NCBI GenBank assembly: GCA_006937955.1
Contig: SSNP01000052.1
Coordinates: 766,940-830,939 of the forward strand
From: Pachypanchax playfairii
Taxonomy: Eukaryota; Chordata; Actinopteri; Cyprinodontiformes; Aplocheilidae
Direction of reading: 5' to 3'
Length of the DNA: 64,000 nt
The notes beneath the pieces were generated by a model. That model was not told the origin of the DNA and searched no databases. It worked only from the letters and a program-made list of their open reading frames with translations. Numbering within the stretch: the stretch's first letter is position 1; every line of letters begins with the position of its first letter. The position numbers and the translations under genes were made by a program. Shown here piece after piece: positions 12,901 to 24,100 of this stretch.

Positions 12901-15900
12901 GGTGTGGTCAGGAAGGATCTCCTGTAGAGGGGTCTAGTTGTGGACGGGAAGGATCTCCTGTAGAGGGTTCTAGTTGTGGACGGGAAGGATCTCCTGTAGA
13001 GGGTTCTAGGTGGGGACAGGTAGGATCTCCTGTAGAGGGTTCTAGCTGTGGACAGGATGGATCTCCTGTAGAGGGTTCTAGCTGTAGACAGGAAGGATCT
13101 CCTGTAGAGGGTTCTAGGTGTGGACAGGAAGGATCTCCTGTAGAGGGTTCTAGTTGTGGACGGGAAGGATCTCCTGTAGCGGGTTCTAGCTGTGGACAGG
13201 ATGGATCTACTGTAGAGGGTTCTAGCTGTGGACAGGAAGGTTCTCCTATAGAGGGTTCTAGCTGTGGACGGGAAGGATCTCCTGAAGAGGGTTCTAGCTG
13301 TAGACAGGAAGGTTCTCCTGTAGAGGGTTCTAGGTGTGGACAGGATGGATCTCCTGGTAGAGGGTTCTAGCTGTGGACGGGAAGGATCTCCTGTAGAGGG
13401 TTCTAGCTGTGGACAGGAAGGTTCTCCTATAGAGGGTTCTAGCTGTGGACGGGAAGGATCTCCTGAAGAGGGTTCTAGCTGTAGACAGGAAGGTTCTCCT
13501 ATAGAGGGTTCTAGCTGTGGACAGGATGGATCTCCTCCAGATGGCAGGACTCTGACCTGTACTGAAAGTCTGAGGTGTACAGAGTAAAAAGGAGTGGTAA
13601 GAGTATAGTACCCTGTGGTGCTCCTGATCACCTGGTCAGACATACAACTCTTCAGTCTCACAAACTGTGGTCTGTGTGTCAGGTATTAATCCAGGTGATG
13701 GTGGAGGCATCCACCTGTGTCTTCTGGAGGTTTTACACAGTAAAACAGGAACATGAACATGAACATCCGATACGAACATGATCATCATAGTGCTTCCTGC
13801 TTTGTCCAGGTAACAGTAGGTGTGTTGAAGCAGGTGTATGATAGCGTCTTCCACTCCAACTCCACGGTGATAAACAAACTGCGGTGAGTTCTGAAACATA
13901 CTCCTTATTTAGGTGGACCAATATGAGTCTCTCCAAGACCTTCATGATGTGGGATGTCAGGGCAACAGGCCTGTAGTCTTTAGGGGACAATGGATGTGAT
14001 GTCTTTGGTTCTGGAACAAGGCAGGATGTTTTCCATAGAACTGCTACCTTCTCCTGGGTGAAGCTGAGGTTGAAGATGCTGCAGAATCCCACACAGCTGA
14101 TCTGTACAAGCCTTTAGGACTGCGTTTGCATCAGTTTAAGATTAAACCCAAATCTATAACATCTGCTGTTATTCTCTCTGATGAACTCACAGCTAACAAC
14201 ACTGCTATTAATCTGATAGAGGGGCTTGAAACCCTCGTCTACCTTTGATAGATCTACGTGATCTCTGCTTACCTGCTGTTTACAGAAGTAGTCTTTAACC
14301 AGGCAGCCCATGATCTGCTGAGGAGACCTGGCTGTGCAGATATGAGGAGTGACCAAACTGCCCAGGACCCTTTCTGCGTATCGGATCCAACCTACAGATG
14401 CACACAGGAGACATAAATGTGTCAAATTAACTTTATACAGCTTTATGTTTTCAGGTAAAATTACATTTTGACAAAGTTGCAGCAATTATGTGTCCAAATA
14501 AACCCACAAAGAAAAACCAACTCAGATGATTAAAGTGAATTTTAACAGATTTCTGACAGAATGACTCCTGCATGTGAAGTATCAGCCTCTTTAAACTGAA
14601 GACCATTAAAATGCTCCGGTCCTATCTCTGATGAAGGGAGTGGTGAAGGAAGAGCTGATTATCTCTTCCCACCAGCTCTCTGCTGCTATCTGCACCGCTA
14701 CAACAAACTTCCTTCCTTATTTCAACACACAGCAGGTGAATTAACAGAAAAACACAGGTAAAGTTTACCTGGGCACGAGGAAGTGAACAAAGGCAGAGCA
14801 TGGGAGTCATGATGCCGCTTGTGATATCGCTGAATAAACTCCTTCTGGGTCTCTAAGATGCTGAAACCTGCAGCTACTGTGGTGTCGAACACAAACTTTA
14901 CACCTGCAAGAAAAACCCAGAGTGCAGAGAAAGATGAGACGGGAGCAGCTTTGATAGATACGAAACTCTGTCACCTTGTACACGACAATAAATCTGGAGT
15001 TAGCTCACCCAGGTGTTTCAGGAAGCTGCAGAGTTTGTGTGCTGCTTCAGTGACACTCAGTCCAAACTTGACAGCAAAAAAAGGCAGCGACTGCGGACAC
15101 ACTGACGCAACAAGCACCTTGTGTTTCGATGCGTCGCACTTCTAACAAGATCAGAAAAACAACATGAGCTCGAGGTGCAACAAGACACAAGGATTCTCCG
15201 GTTTCTGACTCCGCCTTTAGGTTCTGTTTACCTTATTCAGGGCCAGAACTCGCTCTACTTCTTCCAAATTTTGCTGCGAGATCTTTAGTGAGTCTTCCTC
15301 TGACAGACAGCCGTCACACGAGAGACACGCACTCAGGAGCAACTGGGATCCTTCATTCAGCTACAGACAAAAAGAACATCACAGATTAATAATCCCACCT
15401 CTGTACTGAGCCTTGCATTTCACAACATTTAATCCTTTAGGATCTTGGGTGACCTTTTAGGTCTTAGAGGGGTCTATTTGAACCATATCAGTACACAGAT
15501 AAGGAATGTCTTGTTGATGAAGACAATCAATAACAACAAAGCCCGACCTGGCCGTTGACTTCCTCTCTGTCCGGGCTCGAGTTGGCGCCATCTTCACTTT
15601 GTTTCTTGTTGCACTGTGTGTGAAACATCACAAACTTAATAAAAGGAAAAGCTTTCTAAAGCCAGCACACACAGTGCAGCAGAATCCCACCTGCTTGGTG
15701 CAGTTCTCACACTTCTCCTTACGCTTTGCCATCTTGACCTCGGACATCTTCAGCAGCTCGTTCTGGACTGAAAGAGACAGAGTAGATGGAGAACAGCAGC
15801 GTTAGTGTCCCTGATCATGTTCACAGCATGAGAACATGCATGTTCTGTCTCCCTGCAGTGACATGATGACTCTGCATGTTGACTGTTACTGTTTTGGCTG

Positions 15901-16220
15901 TTGAGCCAGCTCCTCCCTCCTCTGCCATCCTACCAATGACAGTTAACTCTTAATTCTGGGAAACTAACTGAGAATTAACTGGAATCCTTCCTGTCATCAC
16001 ATTTAAATACCTGCGTTAATTATATACACTGTCACAACAAACAGACATTTAACAGATGTGCTGCCTAAAACCAAACACCTACATTTAGTGGAATTAAAGT
16101 CTGAAACGTTTTTAAGGCAAACTATTTACACTCAGAACTTTAAACACATACTTTAAGAGTTCAAATGCTTGTTGGTTTGACAACGTGGTATCAACAAACA
16201 CCAATAAACTCACCGGACAT
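6918..16220 (-). CDS. narf: Nuclear prelamin A recognition factor, Fe-only hydrogenase-like
   Basis: Twelve coding exons, joined in phase, give 470 aa: 16214-16220, 15691-15767, 15548-15613, 15232-15360, 15009-15141, 14769-14903, 14273-14391, 9286-9415, 7936-8008, 7727-7864, 7258-7415, 6918-7165. Human NARF is 456 aa. Visible Fe-S cysteines are an N-terminal C22xxC25xxxC29, the cluster C62xxC65xxC68, C181 (SSCPGW), C237 (APCFDKK), C386 and C390 (SCPGGCLSG). The KCENC start and VCPQSLPFF favour NARF over its paralogue CIAO3/NARFL. The family binds prenylated prelamin A in the nucleus and keeps the hydrogenase fold; a catalytic role in fish is not established. Coding exon 1 is only 7 nt, ATGTCCG. 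Without it, translation could begin at 15747 or 15732. Intron 7 (about 4.9 kb) holds 36-bp array B and a dead LINE. Head to head with cybc1. Confidence 0.93.
9098..9132. other. Perfect 13-bp stem hairpin in narf intron 8
   Basis: ACAGCTGATGCTT (9098-9110) is exactly reverse-complemented by AAGCATCAGCTGT (9120-9132) around a 9-nt loop. The stem is short and pairing stops there, so a miRNA precursor is unlikely. It may be a remnant of a small inverted-repeat element. Confidence 0.5.
9934..13536. repeat. 36-bp minisatellite array B, about 100 copies, inverted relative to array A
   Basis: The unit is the reverse complement of array A's, read here as TCCTGTAGAGGGTTCTAGCT plus TGTGGACAGGAAGGA-type sequence. 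Array-specific variants include TATAG for TGTAG (many copies) and GAGAGG for GACAGG. Rare indels occur near 10172, 11330 and 13353. The array occupies most of narf intron 7 and is not coding, despite an open frame of over 1,100 codons on the minus strand. One edge abuts a LINE reverse-transcriptase fragment. Confidence 0.97.
13537..14125 (-). mobile_element. Broken non-LTR retrotransposon fragment (CR1/L2/Rex1-like RT)
   Basis: The minus-strand translation, over several shifted frames, shows typical RT pieces in order: FNLSFTQEKVAVLWKTSCLV, PKDYRPVALTSHIMKVLERL, then a D-site-like region (KHYDDHVRI), then RLKSCMSDQVIRST and TLYTSDFQYRSESCHL written across frames. This matches fish CR1/L2-superfamily RTs. 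Multiple frameshifts show it is dead. It lies in narf intron 7, and its 3' side stops where 36-bp array B begins. Confidence 0.8.
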
Positions 16221-16560
16221 TCGTTAATGTTCTGTTCTTTAAGACAAAGACATGCCCAAATGTAAAGGACGGCTAGAGGAGCCGCTAAGGAAGCAGCACA
16301 GATCCGCTCAGGACCGGAGTTCGGTCGATATCCTGCCCGCTTTCACTCTCAGGATGTCGGTGGACGGTTTTACAGACGCTGCTGGGCCTTATCTCAACAC
16401 TTATTTCAACAAATAGTGTCTGCTGCCCTGAAGGACTTCGTCTGTCCCCGTAATACGTGCCAACATTCAGTCACCTCCATTGTATAGCCGGTGCTTCTGG
16501 GGCGCATGCGCAAATCGAAAACTGCTCTGTTACGGAAGTTTCGACTTCAGCTTTTCAAAA
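16221..16560. promoter_or_regulatory. narf promoter region with NRF-1-like and ETS-like motifs
   Basis: Upstream of the narf start, the sequence has an NRF-1-type palindrome GCGCATGCGC at 16502-16511 and CGGAAGT (ETS-like) just beyond, in a locally CpG-richer stretch with no TATA box. cybc1 lies divergently on the other side, so a shared bidirectional promoter is plausible. The transcription starts are inferred, not seen. Confidence 0.5.
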
Positions 16561-18167
16561 TAAACCAAATGTTTTTGTAACGTCTTAAAATTCACTTCAA
16601 TTCATTTCCTTTCTTTCATTTTCCGCTCCACAGTTTCTCTTGGATTGAAAACAGAAATCATGTTTTTCTGTCATGTATCTACTTTCCTTTGATTTTATAA
16701 AGCCACCTGCAAGTTATTGCTAGTACCTCTTGCTGTCTTTGTAGTGTTTTCTGGCTTTACTACAGATTTAATTTCCACTTGCTGAGCAGTACAATATCAG
16801 TTTCATCATTCTTTGTAGTTTATTTTGCATATTTGTCTGCCCGTTTATTTAATTCCTGCAGGTGGAGTTATTCATAAAAATATAACTATCAATTAATTGA
16901 ATAAAAGAGCCGTTGAACTGTCTATAGAAGATCTCTGCTGACTGAAACATGGTGTTTCCAAACAAACTAAAATTCTTTCAGGATGAATTTCTTCAATCCG
17001 TTAGGAGGATTCCCACAGTCTCTCCTGTTTACAATAATTATTTTAACTCCTGTTATTTAAGTCTTTTAATGCATCGGGATTCATTTGTACATAATCATAG
17101 TACTTGTTGTCAAAATATGTTTGTACTCTTTGTTTGTTTTTTGTCCAGTAGCAAGTAATACATCTTTTATTTTGCTTTTATTATGTAGGAGCAGCTGAAT
17201 TCAACCCCACCCAATCAGAGTTAACAGGAAGGAAGTGTTGCCAACGGAGGATGGTGCTCTACATCATTTACCGTCCCGCTGATCAAGTGTCTACCTGGGT
17301 GGGCGGGGTTTACACTCGAATTCAAGCTGACGTCCACTTTTAACATAAAACGGATATGAACAAAGTAGCTTAAAACTCTTAGTTAACCAGCAGAAGATTT
17401 TTAACATGTTTTATGTTCTGCACATGTATGTTGTAGGCTGTTTATGATATTTCTGACAGACACCTCACCGCTTTCCCCGCCCGTCTTCACATGTACCCGG
17501 ATCTCTGACCGGCTAACTAAAAAGGACTGTATCCAGGTTGTTGCAACAAAAACTTCCTTGTAATTGAATGCACATATTACCTCGTGCAAAAGATCTTTTC
17601 TTAAATCTGAAAGGTAAAAGTTCACTGAAACAAAGATTTTAAGGTAAGTGATACAAAAACTCAGATTATAGATACTCTGGTGTGTGAAAGCAGGTCTGGA
17701 CCTGAAAGAAGAAAGAGGAAGGAACTTTATCCTCTTTTAGATGTTTAAATCTTTCCCACCTTCTACTGAACAGTTTCCGCGTGCAGCTCAGTTTAACCAA
17801 AAGAGATTTTACATTATCAGCTTTTTATGAACATTTAGTTTTTAGAATATTTTAAAATGATCCCAAATAAGTAATAAATGCTGCTAATTTAGATGCTACA
17901 ACATTCTAACAAATGGTGGATTAACTGGTCTGACTTGCAGAGTGAACCCAACTAAAAGATAACAAGCTATTCATGTCCAAACTTCCAATAAGGTGAATGG
18001 AATTAATTTGATTTGAGAGATGGTCAGAGCCTGGAGTCAGGTAGAGGCGTGCACTTGTGAAATATCAGCCTTTCTTCAAGGGTTAGGATGTTGTAAAATA
18101 ACTGTCCTGGTGAAGAAGAGAGAGGAAGAGCAGAGTCAGCTACAATCTTTCCAGCATGCTTCAGAGT
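16561..18167. promoter_or_regulatory. narf-cybc1 intergenic region with candidate cybc1 5' exon
   Basis: The cybc1 ATG follows directly on a strong acceptor (poly-T then AG, 26011-26022), so an upstream non-coding exon is expected. A candidate promoter with CCCAATCAG (about 17210) and GGGCGGGG (about 17302) precedes a consensus donor AAGGTAAGTG at 17641-17650. That would make an exon ending at 17643 and an intron of about 8.4 kb containing the 17-bp array. Inference only; transcripts would decide. No other gene seen here. Confidence 0.35.
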
Positions 18168-21100
18168 CCTGGAGGTGTACAGGTCTTGGTAGTTTACAGG
18201 TCCTGGAGGTGTACAGGTCCTGGAGGTGTACAGAGCCTGGAGGTGTACAGGTCCTGGAGGAGTACAGGTCCTGGAGGAGTACAGGTCCTGGAGGAGTACA
18301 GGTCCTGGAGGTGTACAGGTCCTGGAGGTGTACAGGTCCTGGAGGTGTACAGGTCCTGGAGGAGTACAGGTCCTGGAGGTGTACAGGTCTTGGTAGTTTA
18401 CAGGTCCTGGAGGTGTACAGAGCCTGGAGGTGTACAGGTCCTGGAGGTGTACAGGTCTTGGAGGTGTACAGGTCCTGGAGGTGTACAGGTCCTGGAGGAG
18501 TACAGGTCCTGGAGGTGTACAGGTCTTGGTAGTTTACAGGTCCTGGAGGTGTACAGGTCTTGGTAGTTTACAGGTCCTGGAGGTGTACAGGTCCTGGAGG
18601 TGTACAGGTCCTGGAGGAGTACAGGTCTTGGTAGTTTACAGGTCCTGGAGGTGTACAGAGCCTGGAGGTGTACAGGTCCTGGAGGTGTACAGGTCCTGGA
18701 GGTGTACAGGTCCTGGAGGTGTACAGGTCTTGGTAGTTTACAGGTCCTGGAGGTGTACAGAGCCTGGAGGTGTACAGGTCCTGGAGGTGTACAGGTCTTG
18801 GTGGTGTACAGAGCCTGGAGGTGTACAGGTCCTGGAGGAGTACAGGTCCTGGAGGTGTACAGGTCTTGGTAGTTTACAGGTCCTGGAGGTGTACAGAGCC
18901 TGGAGGTGTACAGGTCCTGGAGGTGTACAGGTCTTGGTAGTTTACAGGTCCTGGAGGTGTACAGAGCCTGGAGGTGTACAGGTCCTGGAGGTGTACAGGT
19001 CCTGGAGGTGTACAGAGCCTGGAGGTGTACAGGTCCTGGAGGTGTACAGGTCCTGGAGGTGTACAGGTCCTGGAGGTGTACAGAGCCTGGAGGTGTACAG
19101 GTCCTGGAGGAGTACAGGTCCTGGAGGAGTACAGGTCCTGGAGGTGTACAGGTCCTGGAGGTGTACAGGTCCTGGAGGTGTACAGAGCCTGGAGGTGTCC
19201 AGGTCTTGGTAGTTTACAGGTCCTGGAGGTGTACAGATCCTGGAGGTGTACAGGTCCTGGAGGAGTACAGGTCCTGGAGGAGTACAGGTCCTGGAGGTGT
19301 ACAGGTCCTGGAGGTGTAGAGGTCCTGGAGGTGTACAGGTCTTGGTAGTTTACAGGTCCTGGAGGTGTACAGAGCCTGGAGGTGTACAGGTCCTGGAGGA
19401 GTACAGGTCCTGGAGGAGTACAGGTCCTGGAGGTGTACAGGTCTTGGTAGTTTACAGGTCCTGGAGGTGTACAGAGCCTGGAGGTGTACAGGTCCTGGAG
19501 GTGTACAGGTCTTGGTAGTTTACAGGTCCTGGAGGAGTACAGGTCCTGGAGGAGTACAGGTCCTGGAGGAGTACAGGTCCTGGAGGTGTACAGGTCCTGG
19601 AGGTGTACAGGTCCTGGAGGTGTACAGGTCTTGGTAGTTTACAGGTCCTGGAGGTGTACAGAGCCTGGAGGTGTACAGGTCCTGGAGGTGTACAGGTCCT
19701 GGAGGTGTACAGAGCCTGGAGGTGTACAGGTCCTGGAGGAGTACAGGTCCTGGAGGTGTACAGGTCCTGGAGGTGTACAGGTCCTGGAGGTGTACAGGTC
19801 TTGGTAGTTTACAGGTCCTGGAGGTGTACAGGTCCTGGAGGTGTACAGAGCCTGGAGGTGTACAGGTCCTGGAGGAGTACAGGTCCTGGAGGAGTACAGG
19901 TCCTGGAGGAGTACAGGTCCTGGAGGAGTACAGGTCCTGGAGGTGTACAGGTCCTGGAGGTGTACAGGTCTTGGTAGTTTACAGGTCCTGGAGGTGTACA
20001 GAGCCTGGAGGTGTACAGGTCCTGGAGGTGTACAGGTCTTGGTAGTTTACAGGTCCTGGAGGTGTACAGGTCCTGGAGGTGTACAGGTCCTGGAGGAGTA
20101 CAGGTCCTGGAGGTGTACAGGTCTTGGTAGTTTACAGGTCCTGGAGGTGTACAGGTCCTGGAGGTGTACAGAGCCTGGAGGTGTACAGGTCCTGGAGGAG
20201 TACAGGTCCTGGAGGAGTACAGGTCCTGGAGGTGTACAGGTCCTGGAGGTGTACAGGTCCTGGAGGTGTACAGGTCCTGGAGGTGTACAGAGCCTGGAGG
20301 AGTACAGGTCCTGGAGGTGTACAGGTCTTGGTAGTTTACAGGTCCTGGAGGTGTACAGAGCCTGGAGGTGTACAGGTCCTGGAGGAGTACAGGTCCTGGA
20401 GGTGTACAGGCCTGGAGGTGTACAGGTCCTGGAGGAGTACAGGTCCTGGAGGAGTACAGGTCCTGGAGGAGTACAGGTCCTGGAGGTGTACAGGTCCTGT
20501 AGGTGTACAGGTCTTGGCAGTTTACAGGTCCTGGAGGTGTACAGGTCCTGGAGGTGTACAGGTCCTGGAGGTGTACAGGTCCTGGAGGTGTACAGAGCCT
20601 GGAGGTGTACAGGTCCTGGAGGTGTACAGGTCTTGGTAGTTTACAGGTCCTGGAGGTGTACAGAGCCTGGAGGTGTACAGGTCCTGGAGGTGTACAGGTC
20701 TGGTGGTGTACAGGTCCTGGAGGTGTACAGAGCCTGGAGGTGTACAGGTCCTGGAGGTGTACAGGTCCTGGAGGTGTACAGAGCCTGGAGGTGTACAGGT
20801 CCTGGAGGAGTACAGGTCCTGGAGGAGTACAGGTCCTGGAGGAGTACAGGTCCTGGAGGTGTACAGGTCCTGGAGGTGTACAGGTCCTGGTAGTTTACAG
20901 GTCCTGGAGGTGTACAGAGCCTGGAGGTGTACAGGTCCTGGAGGTGTACAGGTCCTGGAGGAGTACAGGTCCTGGAGGTGTACAGGTCCTGGAGGTGTAC
21001 AGGTCCTGGAGGTGTACAGGTCCTGGAGGTGTACAGAGCCTGGAGGTGTACAGGTCCTGGAGGAGTACAGGTCCTGGAGGAGTACAGGTCCTGGAGGAGT

Positions 21101-24100
21101 ACAGGTCCTGGAGGAGTACAGGTCCTGGAGGAGTACAGGTCCTGGAGGAGTACAGGTCCTGGAGGAGTACAGGTCCTGGAGGAGTACAGGTCCTGGAGGT
21201 GTACAGGTCCTGGAGGTGTACAGAGCCTGGAGGTGTACAGGTCCTGGAGGAGTACAGGTCCTGGAGGAGTACAGGTCCTGGAGGTGTACAGGTCCTGTAG
21301 GTGTACAGGTCCTGGAGGTGTACAGGTCTTGGAGGTGTACAGGTCCTGGAGGTGTACAGATCCTGGAGGTGTACAGGTCCTGGAGGAGTACAGGTCCTGG
21401 AGGTGTACAGGTCTTGGTAGTTTACAGGTCCTGGAGGTGTACAGAGCCTGGAGGAGTACAGGTCCTGGAGGAGTACAGGTCCTGGAGGCGTACAGGTCCT
21501 GGAGGAGTACAGGTCCTGGAGGTGTACAGGTCCTGGAGGTGTACAGGTCCTGGAGGTGTACAGGTCTTGGTAGTTTACAGGTCCTGGAGGTGTACAGGTC
21601 CTGGAGGAGTACAGGTCCTGGAGGAGTACAGGTCCTGGAGGAGTACAGGTCCTGGAGGTGTACAGGTCCTGGAGGTGTACAGGTCCTGGTGGTGTACAGG
21701 TCCTGGGGGTGTACAGGTCTTGGTAGTTTACAGGTCCTGGAGGTGTACAGAGCCTGGAGGTGTACAGGTCCTGGAGGTGTACAGGTCCTGGAGGTGTACA
21801 GAGCCTGGAGGTGTACAGGTCCTGGAGGAGTACAGGTCCTGGAGGAGTACAGGTCCTGGAGGTGTACAGGACCTGGAGGTGTACAGGTCCTGGAGGTGTA
21901 CAGGTCTTGGAGGTGTACAGGTCCTGGAGGTGTACAGGGCCTGGAGGTGTACAGGTCCTGGAGGAGTACAGGTCCTGGAGGAGTACAGGTCCTGGAGGAG
22001 TACAGGTCCTGGAGGAGTACAGGTCCTGGAGGTGTACAGGTCCTGGAGGTGTACAGGTCCTGGAGGAGTACAGGTCCTGGAGGTGTACAGGTCCTGGAGG
22101 TGTACAGGTCCTGGAGGTGTACAGGTCCTGGAGGTGTACAGGTCTTGGTAGTTTACAGGTCCTGGAGGTGTACAGAGCCTGGAGGTGTACAGGTCCTGGA
22201 GGAGTACAGGTCCTGGAGGAGTACAGGTCCTGGAGGTGTACAGGTCCTGGAGGTGTACAGGTCCTGGAGGTGTACAGGTCCTGGAGGTGTACAGGTCTTG
22301 GTAGTTTACAGGTCCTGGAGGTGTACAGGGCCTGGAGGTGTACAGGTCCTGGAGGTGTACAGGTCCTGGAGGTGTACAGGTCCTGGAGGTGTACAGGGCC
22401 TGGAGGTGTACAGGTCCTGGAGGTGTACAGGTCCTGGAGGTGTACAGGTCCTGGAGGTGTACAGGTCCTGGAGGTGTACAGGTCTTGGTAGTTTACAGGT
22501 CCTGGAGGTGTACAGAGCCTGGAGGTGTACAGGTCCTGGAGGAGTACAGGTCCTGGAGGAGTACAGGTCCTGGAGGAGTACAGGTCCTGGAGGAGTACAG
22601 GTCCTGGAGGTGTACAGGTCTTGGTAGTTTACAGGTCCTGGAGGTGTACAGAGCCTGGAGGTGTACAGGTCCTGGAGGTGTACAGGTCTTGGTAGTTTAC
22701 AGGTCCTGGAGGTGTACAGAGCCTGGAGGTGTACAGGTCCTGGAGGTGTACAGGTGCTGGTAGTGTACAGGTCCTGGAGGTGTACAGAGCCTGGAGGTGT
22801 ACAGGTCCTGGAGGAGTACAGGTCCTGGAGGAGTACAGGTCCTGGAGGTGTACAGGTCCTGGAGGTGTACAGGTCCTGGAGGTGTACAGAGCCTGGAGGT
22901 GTACAGGTCCTGGAGGAGTACAGGTCCTGGAGGTGTACAGGTCTTGGTAGTTTACAGGTCCTGGAGGTGTACAGGTCCTGGAGGTGTACAGGTCCTGGAG
23001 GTGTACAGAGCCTGGAGGTGTACAGGTCCTGGAGGAGTACAGGTCCTGGAGGAGTACAGGTCCTGGAGGAGTACAGGTCCTGGAGGTGTACAGGTCCTGG
23101 AGGTGTACAGGTCTTGGTAGTGTACAGGTCCTGGAGGTGTACAGAGCCTGGAGGTGTACAGGTCCTGGAGGTGTACAGGTCCTGGAGGTGTACAGCGCCT
23201 GGAGGTGTACAGGTCCTGGAGGAGTACAGGTCCTGGAGGGGTACAGGTCCTGGGGGTGTACAGGTCCTGGGGGTGTACAGGTCCTGGAGGTGTACAGGTC
23301 CTGGAGGTGTACAGGTCCTGGAGGAGTACAGGTCCTGGAGGTGTTCAGGTCCTGGAGGTGTACAGGTCCTGGAGGTGTACAGGTCTTGGTAGTTTACAGG
23401 TCCTGGAGGTGTACAGAGGCTGGAGGTGTACAGGTCCTGGAGGTGTACAGGTCCTGGAGGTGTACAGAGCCTGGAGGTGTACAGGTCCTGGAGGAGTACA
23501 GGTCCTGGAGGAGTACAGGTCCTGGAGGTGTACAGGTCCTGGAGGTGTACAGGTCCTGGAGGTGTACAGGTCTTGGTAGTTTACAGGTCCTGGAGGTGTA
23601 CAGGTCCTGGAGGTGTACAGGTCCTGGAGGTGTACAGGTCCTGGAGGTGTACAGAGCCTGGAGGTGTACAGGTCCTGGAGGTGTACAGGTCTTGGTAGTT
23701 TACAGGTCCTGGAGGTGTACAGAGCCTGGAGGTGTACAGGTCCTGGAGGTGTACAGGTCCTGGAGGTGTACAGGTCCTGGAGGAGTACAGGTCCTGGAGG
23801 TGTACAGGTCTTGGTAGTTTACAGGTCCTGGAGGTGTACAGGGCCTGGAGGTGTACAGGTCCTGGAGGTGTACAGGTCCTGGAGGTGTACAGAGCCTGGA
23901 GGTGTACAGGTCCTGGAGGAGTACAGGTCCTGGAGGAGTACAGGTCCTGGAGGTGTACAGGTCCTGGAGGTGTACAGGTCCTGGAGGTGTACAGGTCCTG
24001 GAGGTGTACAGGTCTTGGTAGTTTACAGGTCCTGGAGGTGTACAGGTCCTGGAGGTGTACAGGTCCTGGAGGTGTACAGAGCCTGGAGGTGTACAGGTCC

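Noticed and set aside
10164..13661. 1,165-codon open frame on the minus strand
   Set aside because: Same artefact in array B; its first part is read from a dead LINE. It lies within a narf intron.
6918..16220. Assignment as ciao3/narfl instead of narf
   Set aside because: The N-terminal KCENC cysteines, VCPQSLPFFAVKF and YAERVLG match NARF better than CIAO3, and the neighbours match the NARF locus.
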